DNA of 64,000 bases from Pandoraea apista (GTDB lineage Bacteria > Pseudomonadota > Gammaproteobacteria > Burkholderiales > Burkholderiaceae), in NCBI RefSeq assembly GCF_001465595.2, contig NZ_CP013481.2, forward strand, positions 2,108,001-2,172,000, written 5' to 3'. Each line of letters starts with the position of its first letter. Position 1 is the first letter of the stretch. The position numbers and the translations under genes are program-made. Positions 33,787 through 44,013 of this stretch are shown here, one piece after another. The notes beneath the pieces were generated by a model that ran no database searches, was not told the origin of the DNA, and was given only the letters and a program-made list of their open reading frames with translations.

Positions 33787-35505
33787 TTACTTGCCGCCGC
33801 CCTTGGCCGGTTTGACCGCCCAGCTATCCTTCAGCGACACGCTGCGATTGAAAACGGGCTTGCCCGGTACCGAATCGTGACGATCGGCAACGAAGTAGCC
33901 GTGACGCTCGAATTGCACTCGATCTTCCGGCGCAACATGCATCAGGCCCGGTTCGACATAGGCCTGCGTGACACGCTTGGCGTTCGGGTTGAGGGCGTCG
34001 AGGAAGTTCTTGTCACCCGCGTCCGGATTCGGATCGAGGAACAGGCGGTCGTAGATACGCACCTCGGCGGCAACCGCGTGCGGCGCACTCACCCAGTGGA
34101 TGTTGCCTTTGACCTTGTAGTTGTCGGCCCCCGGCGTGCCCGAACGGCTGTCTTCAAAGTAATTGCAATGCACGGCGGTGACGTTGCCGTCGGCATCGGT
34201 ATCGAAGCCCGTGCACTCCACCACGTAACCGTAGCGCAGACGCACCTTGTTGCCCGGGAACAGGCGGAAGAAACCCTTGACCGGCTCTGCCTGGAAGTCT
34301 TCGCGCTCGATCCACAACTCGCGCGAGATCGGGAACGTGCGCATGCCGCGCTCCGGGAAGTGCGGGTGCACCGGGGCCTGACAGTCTTCCTGCTGGCCTT
34401 CCGGGTAGTTGTCGATAATGAGCTTGAGCGGATCGAGCACCGCCGTGGCGCGTGGTGCCTTCGGGTCGAGGTCGTCGCGCAGGGCCTGCTCGAGAATGCT
34501 CATGTCGATCCACGAGGCCGACTTCGCTACGCCGATGCGCTCGCAGAACAGTTGCAGGCTTTCCGGCGAGAAGCCGCGACGGCGCAGGCCGACGAGCGTG
34601 GGCATGCGCGGGTCGTCCCAACCGTCGACGTGCTTTTCGTCGACCAATTGGCGAAGCTTGCGCTTGCTGGTGATGGCATAGGTCAGTTGCAGACGCGCGA
34701 ATTCGATTTGCTGCGGCGTGGGGCGCGTGAACATACCGGCATCGGCCAACTCGCCGAGTACCCAATCGTAGAACGGACGCTGATCTTCGAATTCCAGCGT
34801 GCACAGACTGTGCGTGATGTTCTCGATGGCGTCTTCGAGCGGGTGTGCGTAGGTGTACATCGGATAGATGCACCAGGCATCGCCCGTACGATGATGGTGG
34901 GCGTGACGGATACGATAGATGGCCGGGTCGCGCAGGTTGATGTTCGGCGAGGCCATGTCGATCTTGGCGCGCAGCACATGCGTGCCGTCGGCGAATTCGC
35001 CCGCGCGCATACGGCGGAACAGATCGAGATTCTCTTCGATCGAACGGTTGCGGAACGGCGAATCCTTGCCCGGTTCGGTGAGCGTGCCACGGTTGGCGCG
35101 CATGTCGTCGGCGCTTTGGCTGTCGACGTATGCTTTGCCACGCAGTATCAGGGTCTCGGCGCCCTGATAGAGCGTCTCGAAATAATCGCTGGCGAAGTAG
35201 AGGTGTTCTTTCTGCGGCGTTTGATAGCTGAAACCGAGCCACTTGACCATTTCAATGATCGAGTCGACGTATTCGGTCTCTTCCTTTTCCGGGTTCGTGT
35301 CGTCGAAGCGCAGATGGCACACGCCATCGTAGTCGCGCGCCATGCCGAAGTTCACGCAAATGGCTTTCGCGTGACCAATGTGCAGATAACCGTTGGGCTC
35401 CGGCGGGAAGCGCGTTTCAACGCGCTGGCCCCATTTGCCCGAGCGATTGTCTTCGTCAATGATGTTGCGGATGAAATTGGATGCCGCGTTCAGCTCTGTG
35501 CTCAT
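33787..35505 (-). CDS. glnS: Glutaminyl-tRNA synthetase
   Basis: 572-residue class I aminoacyl-tRNA synthetase. The PEPNGYLHIGHAKA signature is near residue 35. The KMSKS-like loop is TSKRKL in the segment LTYAITSKRKLRQLV, matching the GlnRS variant. KHVDGWDDPRMPTLVGLRRRG is diagnostic of GlnRS rather than GluRS. The C-terminal anticodon-binding beta-barrels are complete. The ATG at 35505 (MSTELNAASNFIRNI) was chosen from homology; the frame stays open 93 codons further without family support. Confidence 0.97.
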   Translation of the reverse strand: MSTELNAASNFIRNIIDEDNRSGKWGQRVETRFPPEPNGYLHIGHAKAICVNFGMARDYDGVCHLRFDDTNPEKEETEYVDSIIEMVKWLGFSYQTPQKEHLYFASDYFETLYQGAETLILRGKAYVDSQSADDMRANRGTLTEPGKDSPFRNRSIEENLDLFRRMRAGEFADGTHVLRAKIDMASPNINLRDPAIYRIRHAHHHRTGDAWCIYPMYTYAHPLEDAIENITHSLCTLEFEDQRPFYDWVLGELADAGMFTRPTPQQIEFARLQLTYAITSKRKLRQLVDEKHVDGWDDPRMPTLVGLRRRGFSPESLQLFCERIGVAKSASWIDMSILEQALRDDLDPKAPRATAVLDPLKLIIDNYPEGQQEDCQAPVHPHFPERGMRTFPISRELWIEREDFQAEPVKGFFRLFPGNKVRLRYGYVVECTGFDTDADGNVTAVHCNYFEDSRSGTPGADNYKVKGNIHWVSAPHAVAAEVRIYDRLFLDPNPDAGDKNFLDALNPNAKRVTQAYVEPGLMHVAPEDRVQFERHGYFVADRHDSVPGKPVFNRSVSLKDSWAVKPAKGGGK

Positions 35506-35734
35506 GCCTGACCAGTATTTGGAGTTTGGCGAATATTCTACCGTACCGCATTGCACCATGGGCGAGCGTTCATGCGGGAATACGGCGGGTGGGCGGGGCG
35601 GCGCAGCGTTTCGCCTTGAGGCATGGCGACAGAAGGGGGGCTGATGTCGTGCAAACCACGTCCTGCAAACCAGCACATCAGCGCGGGAGCGCAGATCGCC
35701 GATGCCTCGCGCGAGGGGCACCGGCGCGGCAGCG

Positions 35735-35932
35735 TCAGACGTTCGGGGCCTGTACGGCCGAGCGTTGTCCCGGCCAGTTGGCATAGGACAACAACCAGAG
35801 AGAAATGATGTTCACGACCGGGATGAAGGCCAATATCGTGAACCATGGCGACAGGCCGAGCCGCGTCAGAATGCGCCAGACGGGAACACCAACGAGCACG
35901 ATAGCGACGAGCAAGCCAATAAGACTGGACAT
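35735..35932 (-). CDS. Small two-helix membrane protein of unknown function
   Basis: 65 residues with two hydrophobic segments (SSLIGLLVAIVLVGVPVW at the start and WFTILAFIPVVNIISLWLL in the middle). A GGGAGA ribosome-binding site lies seven bases before the ATG at 35932, supporting translation. The PWFTILAFIPVVNI pattern resembles small membrane proteins annotated next to transport or stress genes, but no function can be given. It lies 229 bp upstream of glnS on the same strand. Confidence 0.68.
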   Translation of the reverse strand: MSSLIGLLVAIVLVGVPVWRILTRLGLSPWFTILAFIPVVNIISLWLLSYANWPGQRSAVQAPNV

Positions 35933-36079
35933 ACGATATCTCCCGAAAGTCCCGCCGGCGGCGGGCCGTGACGCCAAGTATATCGTGCCGCCCTGCCGTC
36001 GCTGCGCCTGGATTGTTCTATCCTGAAAAGACTGCCGGTGCTACCGGCGGCCTGTGAGAATCCCTCAAGGGAGGACATC

Positions 36080-36595
36080 ATGGAACTGCACCTCCACTCG
36101 CATCGCTATACGCACCGTTCGCCCGACTGGGTGGCCGCCGCCGTCGCAGGCTTCGTCGCCTGCGCCTTCTTTTCCGCGGTGGAAATGCTCATGGTGCTGC
36201 TGGTCTCCGGCCAGAGCCCGTGGGTGCCGCCCCGAATGGTCGCAGCCATTGTGCTGGGGCCAGGCATTCTGTCTCAGCCCGCCACCTTTGATGTGTCGAT
36301 CGTTGCCATGGCACTCCTGGTTCATGCGGCCATTGGCGTTGTGCTAGGTGTCGTGCTTGGCGCTATCGTTGCCCCGTTCCGGCTGGACTCGGACGTGGTC
36401 ACGGTGTCGGTTGCCGGCGCCGTTTTCGGGCTGATTGTCTACGCCGTCAATTTCTACGTGATGACGCAGTTGTTCCCCTGGTTCATCGAGTCTCGGGGCT
36501 GGACGATGGTGGCCGGTCACGTGATCTTCGGGGCGTTCGCGGGCTACATGTATTGGGTGCTGGCCCAAATCGACGATCGTACGTCGGCGCCGTAG
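36080..36595 (+). CDS. Predicted four-helix membrane protein of unknown function
   Basis: 171 residues with four clear membrane helices (about residues 17-42, 55-72, 80-108 and 120-160). The N-terminus is histidine-rich (HLHSHRYTHRS). GGGAGGA lies just before the ATG, a strong ribosome-binding site. I recognise no domain. It is divergent from the small two-helix protein gene; the 147-bp gap between them probably holds both promoters. Confidence 0.75.
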   Translation: MELHLHSHRYTHRSPDWVAAAVAGFVACAFFSAVEMLMVLLVSGQSPWVPPRMVAAIVLGPGILSQPATFDVSIVAMALLVHAAIGVVLGVVLGAIVAPFRLDSDVVTVSVAGAVFGLIVYAVNFYVMTQLFPWFIESRGWTMVAGHVIFGAFAGYMYWVLAQIDDRTSAP

Positions 36596-37152
36596 TCATA
36601 GTGGGCGCATTCGCCTGCTTTGGTGCATGAGCAGGATTTTTCTGTTATCATTCGCCAACTGTGCTCATTTTTCCGACATCTTCGGATTTAATGGGTAGCA
36701 GTCACCCGTGGCATGAATTGCCGGACAGGTTCAGACCCCGTCCGGAGATAGCCAGCGTGTGGCACGATTATCACTACACAAGTGCCGCACGACCGTGCTA
36801 CCGCATGTCGCCCTGAATGTTCGGCGCGATTCCACGTGACCAACGTTCTTGCCGCTGCCCTCGACCGGGCGGCAGTGCATCGTTCCCCGAAATAGGAAGT
36901 CGTACACAGAACGCCCCCATTGCACCTTACGTTGTGCAGTGACGGTGTGCATGCGGTCTTGCGCCATATGCAGCGTTCGGCAGTGCCATCCGTCGTATGT
37001 CAGTCACGCGAATGTCTCGTGCCTGTCACATTTGACGGATACGCTGCGTGCACTTCACGGAAACATTTGTGCAAATCTGCACTCTCATCACCGTAAGCCG
37101 ATTCGAGAGGGATAGTTATTAGTCAAATTTTATGCAGTAAGAAGGATACAAA
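36596..37152 (+). other. 557-bp non-coding stretch upstream of a small protein gene
   Basis: It has no credible coding frame, and its base composition is visibly more AT-rich than its neighbours, with runs such as TTTTTCTGTTATCATT. A hairpin at 36721-36745 is the only clear structure. It could hold a long leader or a small RNA for the gene at 37153, or be a remnant. Confidence 0.45.
36721..36745. ncRNA. Possible structured RNA element (single stem-loop)
   Basis: CCGGAC pairs with GTCCGG, with a further GG/CC inside, around TTCAGA. A GGTTCAGACC segment recalls a tRNA T-arm, but no acceptor or anticodon arms fit around it. There is no T-run. It is listed as a structure only. Confidence 0.2.
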
Positions 37153-37386
37153 ATGAAAACATCGCAATATCAAGAATTCCAGTACAGCGTTCGTGCAGTG
37201 GAGCGTGACAACGCCCGTTGGGACGCGTTCTACGAGATTCACCGCCCGACCCATCGAGGTATGGAAAAAGTGGGCGCCTACCAGGTTCAGACCGCCTACG
37301 GCTTCGCGACGCAAGGTAACGCCCTTGACGACGCCGAGCGTAACGCCCGCGCCGACATCGAGCAGGGCATCGTCTACTACCAGTAA
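37153..37386 (+). CDS. Small conserved-looking protein of unknown function
   Basis: 77 residues, soluble, rich in Tyr, Arg and Ala, with no signal or membrane segment. An AAGAAGGA ribosome-binding site precedes the ATG, and codon use is normal, so it is very likely real. The sequence (FQYSVRAVERDNARWDAFYEIHRP, then ALDDAERNARADIEQ) looks like a compact alpha/beta fold. I know no family. It is preceded by the long non-coding stretch, suggesting complex regulation. Confidence 0.72.
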   Translation: MKTSQYQEFQYSVRAVERDNARWDAFYEIHRPTHRGMEKVGAYQVQTAYGFATQGNALDDAERNARADIEQGIVYYQ

Positions 37387-37483
37387 TTCAGTTCCCCTCA
37401 TTCCCTGTGCGCGATGCCGGCATCGTCGTTTTGTGACGGTGCTATAGTCCCGCCTTTCGCAACGCGAGGCTGGAGAGTCGGGA

Positions 37484-37951
37484 ATGGAATGGATGTGCAA
37501 GTCGTTCGACGAGTTGGGCAGCACACTGCTTTATCGCATTCTGGCGGCGCGAAATGCCGTATTCGTGGTTGAGCAACAGTGCCCCTATCAGGACATCGAC
37601 GGACGCGATCCCCATAGCCTGCATCTCGTCGCGCAAGCGCGCGATGCGTCGGATCAGCCGCAGATAGCCGCATATCTGCGCTTGCTGTCACCGGGACTTG
37701 CCTACGACGAAGCGTCGATCGGGCGGGTGATCACGGCGTCGTCGCATCGCGGTACCGGACTCGGGCGCGAGTTGCTGGCCCGGGCGGTAGCCATTGCCGA
37801 GGTGCAGTGGCCGTCGGCCTCGCTGCGTATTGGTGCTCAGGCACATCTGGAAGCGTTCTACGGCGCATTCGGGTTCGTCAAGGCAAGCGAGCCGTATGAC
37901 GAAGACGGCATCATGCATATTGAAATGCTGCGTGCACCGGCCGCGCAATGA
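37484..37951 (+). CDS. GNAT acetyltransferase of the ElaA family
   Basis: 155-residue GNAT-fold protein. The N-terminal block LYRILAARNAVFVVEQQCPYQDIDGRD is the ElaA signature. The acetyl-CoA pyrophosphate loop is SSHRGTGLGRELL, near residue 90. GAQAHLEAFYGAFGF is the fourth GNAT motif. The substrate of ElaA proteins is unknown. It has no obvious operon partner; uup starts 129 bp downstream. Confidence 0.9.
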   Translation: MEWMCKSFDELGSTLLYRILAARNAVFVVEQQCPYQDIDGRDPHSLHLVAQARDASDQPQIAAYLRLLSPGLAYDEASIGRVITASSHRGTGLGRELLARAVAIAEVQWPSASLRIGAQAHLEAFYGAFGFVKASEPYDEDGIMHIEMLRAPAAQ

Positions 37952-38080
37952 CAGTGCCGTAGCCAAGTCATGGCGGCGTAATCGCAGTCCCATAGCAATG
38001 CCATAGCAGTGCAATATCGGCCGGGCCTTAGTGCCCGGCACTACAATACCTTCCATCGCAGTTCTCCCGTTCCCCGACAC

Positions 38081-40012
<1,932 letters not shown>

Positions 40013-40251
40013 GGGTCGTTAGCTGGACTGGCGGCCGGATATCCGGCGTCTTGATTTTGCCGGAGGCGGCCTGTCGCTCGATCGCGCCGCGAGTACCAGT
40101 ACAATAGGCCGCGATTCATCGGGCGCGGCTCACTTCCCGGCTGACTTTGCCGGGCGCTGCGTGCGCTCAGAGTGCCCATTATGTGGGCGCCGCAACTCAA
40201 GTCGTTGATCCGGCGTCACTTTTGTCATGTGTTAATGGGTTTTCCCCGTGG

Positions 40252-40274
40252 TTGTCCACAGGAAATGTGGATAA
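40252..40274. promoter_or_regulatory. Two inverted DnaA boxes upstream of parE
   Basis: TTGTCCACA (40252-40260) and, on the opposite strand, the exact consensus TTATCCACA (40266-40274) are separated by five bases. They lie 33-56 bp before the parE ATG. Known family: DnaA binds TTATNCACA. Regulation of parE by DnaA is inferred. Confidence 0.6.
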
Positions 40275-40307
40275 TCGCCGGGCGTTGTACCCCAATTCAG
40301 TCACGCT

Positions 40308-42287
40308 ATGTCGAAAAAAAATACGCCTGCCCAATACAGCGAAGCGTCCATCAAGGTCCTGAAAGGCCTTGAGCCGGTCAAGCAGCGCCCGGGCATGTAC
40401 ACCCGCACGGAAAATCCGCTGCACATCATTCAGGAAGTCATCGACAACGCGTCGGACGAAGCGCTTGGCGGCTTCGGCAAGCAAATTCTCGTCACGCTGA
40501 ACAAGGATGGTTCGGTAAGCGTTGAGGACGATGGCCGGGGCATTCCCGTCGGCATCCACCCGGAAGAGGGGGTGCCGGTCGTCGAAATCGTATTTACGCG
40601 TCTTCACGCCGGTGGCAAGTTCGATAAGGCTGCCGGTGGCGCTTACACGTTCTCGGGTGGATTGCACGGCGTTGGTGTGTCGGTGACGAACGCACTGGCG
40701 ACTCGTCTGGCCGTCACGGTGTGGCGAGACGGCCAGGTCTCCGAACTTGAATTTGCCGACGGCGGTAACGTCAACGTGGCACTGCATTCGCGCGCGGCAC
40801 AACGTGGCGAGAAGAAGAGCGGCACACGCGTCACCGTCTGGCCGGACGCGAAGTACTTCGATAGTCCCACGCTGCCGCTGGGCGAATTGCAACGTTTGCT
40901 GCGCTCCAAAGCGGTGCTGTTGCCGGGCGTGCGCGTGACGCTGCGCCAGGAGAAGAACGGCGAAGAACAGACGTGGTTCTACGAGCACGGTCTGCGTGGC
41001 TATCTGGTCGAGTCGCTGAACGGTGCCGAGCCGCTCATTCCGTTGTTCGAAGGCGAACGATTTGCCGACGGCAACGAAGACAGCTTCGCCGAAGGTGAAG
41101 GTGCGGCGTGGGTCGTTGCATGGACCGAAGACGGTGCGCCGGTGCGCGAGTCGTACGTCAACCTGATTCCGACGCCGGCAGGCGGTACCCACGAATCGGG
41201 GCTGCGTGAAGGGTTGTTTCAGGCCGTGCGCGGCTTTATCGAGCTGCACAATCTTCAACCCAAGGGTGTGAAGCTGCTGCCTGAAGATGTCTTCTCGCGA
41301 GTGTCTTTCGTGCTGTCCGCAAAGGTTCTCGATCCTCAGTTCCAGGGGCAGATCAAGGAGCGTCTGAATAGTCGTGACGCGGTGCGTCTCGTGTCGTCGT
41401 TCACGCGTCCTGCACTCGAACTGTGGCTCAACCACCATGTCGAGCATGGCAAGAAGCTCGCCGAACTCGTGATCCGTCAGGCGCAGGCGCGCACGCGTGC
41501 CGGCCAGAAGATCGAGAAGAAAAAGAGTTCCGGCGTGGCGGTGTTGCCGGGCAAGCTGACCGATTGCGAGACCGAAGACATCACGCGTAACGAACTGTTT
41601 CTGGTCGAGGGCGACTCGGCGGGCGGTTCGGCGAAGATGGGCCGCGACAAGGAATTTCAGGCAATTCTGCCGTTGCGCGGCAAGGTGCTCAACACTTGGG
41701 AAACCGAGCGCGACAGGCTCTTTGCGAACAACGAAGTGCATGACATCGCCGTGGCTATCGGTGTCGATCCGCACGGCGCCAACGATACGCCCGATCTGTC
41801 GAATCTGCGTTACGGCAAGATTTGTATCCTCTCGGATGCCGACGTCGACGGTTCGCACATTCAGGTGCTGCTGCTTACGTTATTCTTCCGTCATTTCCCG
41901 CAATTGATCGCGAAGGGGCACGTATATGTGGCGCGTCCGCCGCTCTATCGGGTAGATGCACCGGCGCGTGGCAAGAAACCTGCGCAGAAGCTCTATGCAC
42001 TCGACGAAGGCGAACTCGAAGCGATTCTCGACAAGCTGCGCAAGGACGGCGTGCGCGAGTCCGCATGGTCGATCAGCCGCTTCAAGGGGCTGGGGGAAAT
42101 GAGCGCGGCGCAGTTGTGGGAAACCACCATGAATCCCGACACGCGCCGGCTGAGTCCCGTGGCACTCGGTGGACTCGATTTCGACGCGACCGTGGCGCGT
42201 ATGAATATGCTCATGGGCAAGGGTGAAGCGGCGCAGCGGCGCAGCTGGCTCGAAGCCAAGGGCAACGAAGTGGAAGCCGACATCTGA
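40308..42287 (+). CDS. parE: DNA topoisomerase IV subunit B
   Basis: 659-residue ATPase subunit of topoisomerase IV, which unlinks replicated chromosomes. The GHKL ATPase region has VIDNASDEALGG and GGKFDKAAGGAYTFSGGLHGVGVSVTNAL. The TOPRIM domain carries LVEGDSAGGSAKMGRD near residue 425 and DADVDGSHIQ near 510. The absence of a ~170-residue TOPRIM insertion, and the presence of parC nearby, favour ParE over GyrB. The ATG lacks a clear ribosome-binding site. Two DnaA boxes lie just upstream. Confidence 0.95.
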   Translation: MSKKNTPAQYSEASIKVLKGLEPVKQRPGMYTRTENPLHIIQEVIDNASDEALGGFGKQILVTLNKDGSVSVEDDGRGIPVGIHPEEGVPVVEIVFTRLHAGGKFDKAAGGAYTFSGGLHGVGVSVTNALATRLAVTVWRDGQVSELEFADGGNVNVALHSRAAQRGEKKSGTRVTVWPDAKYFDSPTLPLGELQRLLRSKAVLLPGVRVTLRQEKNGEEQTWFYEHGLRGYLVESLNGAEPLIPLFEGERFADGNEDSFAEGEGAAWVVAWTEDGAPVRESYVNLIPTPAGGTHESGLREGLFQAVRGFIELHNLQPKGVKLLPEDVFSRVSFVLSAKVLDPQFQGQIKERLNSRDAVRLVSSFTRPALELWLNHHVEHGKKLAELVIRQAQARTRAGQKIEKKKSSGVAVLPGKLTDCETEDITRNELFLVEGDSAGGSAKMGRDKEFQAILPLRGKVLNTWETERDRLFANNEVHDIAVAIGVDPHGANDTPDLSNLRYGKICILSDADVDGSHIQVLLLTLFFRHFPQLIAKGHVYVARPPLYRVDAPARGKKPAQKLYALDEGELEAILDKLRKDGVRESAWSISRFKGLGEMSAAQLWETTMNPDTRRLSPVALGGLDFDATVARMNMLMGKGEAAQRRSWLEAKGNEVEADI

Positions 42288-42397
42288 GCATCTGAGCCGA
42301 TGTCGTTCCAATGACGGGAGCCTCACGGATGGGCAGGCCAGCGTGAGCGCTTACATAGTGGGATAATCCAACCTTCACCCTTACCGGGAGTCGCGTT

Positions 42398-42817
42398 ATG
42401 TTGCGTTCCATGCGTTGCATTTTCGTGCCATTGTTGCTTGCTGGCGCAAGCGTTACCGCTTTGGCACAGTCGGCCCAGCCGCGCGTCTTTTTCGTTGCCC
42501 CGACCAACGGTGCAACGGTTTCGAACCCGGTAGTGGTCAAGTTCGGCGTCGAGGGAATGGCGATCAAGCCGGCGGGCGATATGACGCCCGATACCGGTCA
42601 TCACCACCTCATCATCGACGGCGATCCCATTCCGGCAGGTCAGGTCGTACCCACCGACGACACGCACCTGCATTTTGGCAAGGGCCAGACCGAGACGAGC
42701 GTCAATCTGACGCCGGGCGATCACACGTTGACGATGCAGTTCGCCAACGGTGCGCACCAGTCATACGGTCCGGCAATGAGCCAGACGATCAAGGTGCATG
42801 TCAAAGGTCAGCAATAA
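42398..42817 (+). CDS. DUF4399 periplasmic protein
   Basis: 139 residues with a signal peptide (SMRCIFVPLLLAGASVTALAQ) followed by a compact beta-domain. The pattern RVFFVAPTNGATVSNPVVVKFGVEGM, then DTGHHHLIIDG and HLHFGKGQTE, with several histidines that could bind metal, matches DUF4399 proteins. No function is established for the family. Its 3' end overlaps the next gene (lytic transglycosylase) by 20 bp in another frame, so the pair is probably co-translated. Confidence 0.85.
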   Translation: MLRSMRCIFVPLLLAGASVTALAQSAQPRVFFVAPTNGATVSNPVVVKFGVEGMAIKPAGDMTPDTGHHHLIIDGDPIPAGQVVPTDDTHLHFGKGQTETSVNLTPGDHTLTMQFANGAHQSYGPAMSQTIKVHVKGQQ

Positions 42818-43748
42818 TCGGTTATCCACGGCGGATCGCCTCGGAGCGCTCCGCCGACACGTCTCTCTGCGCAAGCTCGCAGGGCCTGCGGTGGCGGCTG
42901 TGCTACTCGTCGCAGCGCCGTTAGCGCACGCCGAACTCTACGGTTACGTCGACGAGAATGGCGTGGCCCATCTCGCTGCGCGCAAGCTCGATGCGCGTTA
43001 CCGTCTGGTCGTCGGATCGGGGGGTAACGCCGATCTGCGCACCTCGCAGGGCGGCGTTGTTAGCGGTACTGATCGCTCACGTCTTTACGACGCGCTCGCA
43101 CGTCATCCCAATCTGAAAAAGCTGGCGCCTGTAATCGCACAGGCGGCGCAGCGTTTTCATGTGGATGCCGCGCTGCTCAAGGCCGTCATTGCAGCGGAGT
43201 CGGGGTTCGACAGCGATGCGGTGTCGCCCAAGGGGGCGGTCGGCCTGATGCAGGTGTTGCCGGCCACTGGCGAGCGTTACGGCGTGCGTGCCGATGCGAA
43301 GCGCACGGTGGCGGACAAGCTCACCGATCCACGTATCAACGTGCTGACCGGTGCGCGCTACCTTCGCGATCTGCAAGCACGTTATCCCGATCGTCTCGAG
43401 CTTGTGCTCGCGTCGTACAACGCCGGGGAGGGCGCCGTAGCGCGTCATGCCGATCAGATACCGCCTTACGCGGAGACCCGCGATTACGTGGCCGCCGTGC
43501 TCGAACTCTATCGACGCTTCAATCCCGACGCCCCGGACACCACGCCCGGCGGCAGTGTCATCAGGGCGAGCGGTAGCGGTAATACCGGGCAAGTCGGCCG
43601 TGCCCGCGTCAGCGGTACGCGCGATGGCCGCATTCATGTCATTCTGGGCGCGCCGTCCGGTCTGCCCGTCGTGCCTGCTACCATGCCGAACGCGTCGGTG
43701 CGTGACTCGGCGCCAAGGGCGCTGTCGTCCGCATCGTCGACCGACTGA
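42798..43748 (+). CDS. Lytic transglycosylase (Slt-type SLT domain) with DUF4124-like N-terminus
   Basis: 316 residues. A signal region (GPAVAAVLLVAAPLAHA) is followed by a short LYGYVDENGVAHLAARK segment typical of DUF4124. The SLT domain (about residues 100-215) has the catalytic Glu in AVIAAESGFDSDAVSPKGAVGLMQVLPAT and ASYNAGEGAV downstream, as in transglycosylases that cleave the peptidoglycan glycan strand. A Ser/Gly-rich C-terminal tail follows. The ATG at 42798 lies inside the DUF4399 gene (20-bp overlap), preceded by AAGG; no later ATG keeps the signal peptide. Confidence 0.88.
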   Translation: MSKVSNNRLSTADRLGALRRHVSLRKLAGPAVAAVLLVAAPLAHAELYGYVDENGVAHLAARKLDARYRLVVGSGGNADLRTSQGGVVSGTDRSRLYDALARHPNLKKLAPVIAQAAQRFHVDAALLKAVIAAESGFDSDAVSPKGAVGLMQVLPATGERYGVRADAKRTVADKLTDPRINVLTGARYLRDLQARYPDRLELVLASYNAGEGAVARHADQIPPYAETRDYVAAVLELYRRFNPDAPDTTPGGSVIRASGSGNTGQVGRARVSGTRDGRIHVILGAPSGLPVVPATMPNASVRDSAPRALSSASSTD

Positions 43749-43944
43749 ATCCCCACGTCGCCGGGTTCGCCGCCGTGGTCTTGCCGGCGGGGAGGGCCTC
43801 GCGGTCGCCGGCGTCATGTCGGGTCTCGAGACTCGGATTCGTCTGAAACAGGGGGGGTGTCTTCCCGATCCCCGTCTCCCTAGCTCCTAAATCACGTCTC
43901 GCTTTGTCAATCGGACGTGTTTTTGCCGAAATGTGCCGACGAGC

Positions 43945-43954
43945 TTGGTATGAT
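43945..43954 (+). promoter_or_regulatory. Extended -10 promoter element upstream of parC
   Basis: TTGGTATGAT contains a TGG extension directly before a TATGAT -10 hexamer, 60 bp before the parC start. No good -35 lies at the proper distance. It is a plausible but unproven promoter. Confidence 0.35.
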
Positions 43955-44013
43955 CTCGCGGTCAACGTCCACCCGAACTCTCGTCAAACGTTCGCAGCAA
44001 ACCCACAGGTTTT

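Noticed and set aside
33568..35511. A 647-codon frame on the plus strand opposite glnS
   Set aside because: It is exactly antisense to a gene with clear GlnRS motifs; its translation has low-complexity Arg/Val/Glu-rich composition typical of shadow frames in high-GC DNA.
36690..36770. A tRNA-like segment with GGTTCAGACC
   Set aside because: Only a T-arm-like hairpin fits; no acceptor, D-arm or anticodon arm can be built around it.
40025..40070. CCGGATATCCGG palindrome after uup considered as a terminator
   Set aside because: It has no T-run and an unfavourable loop; not a convincing terminator.
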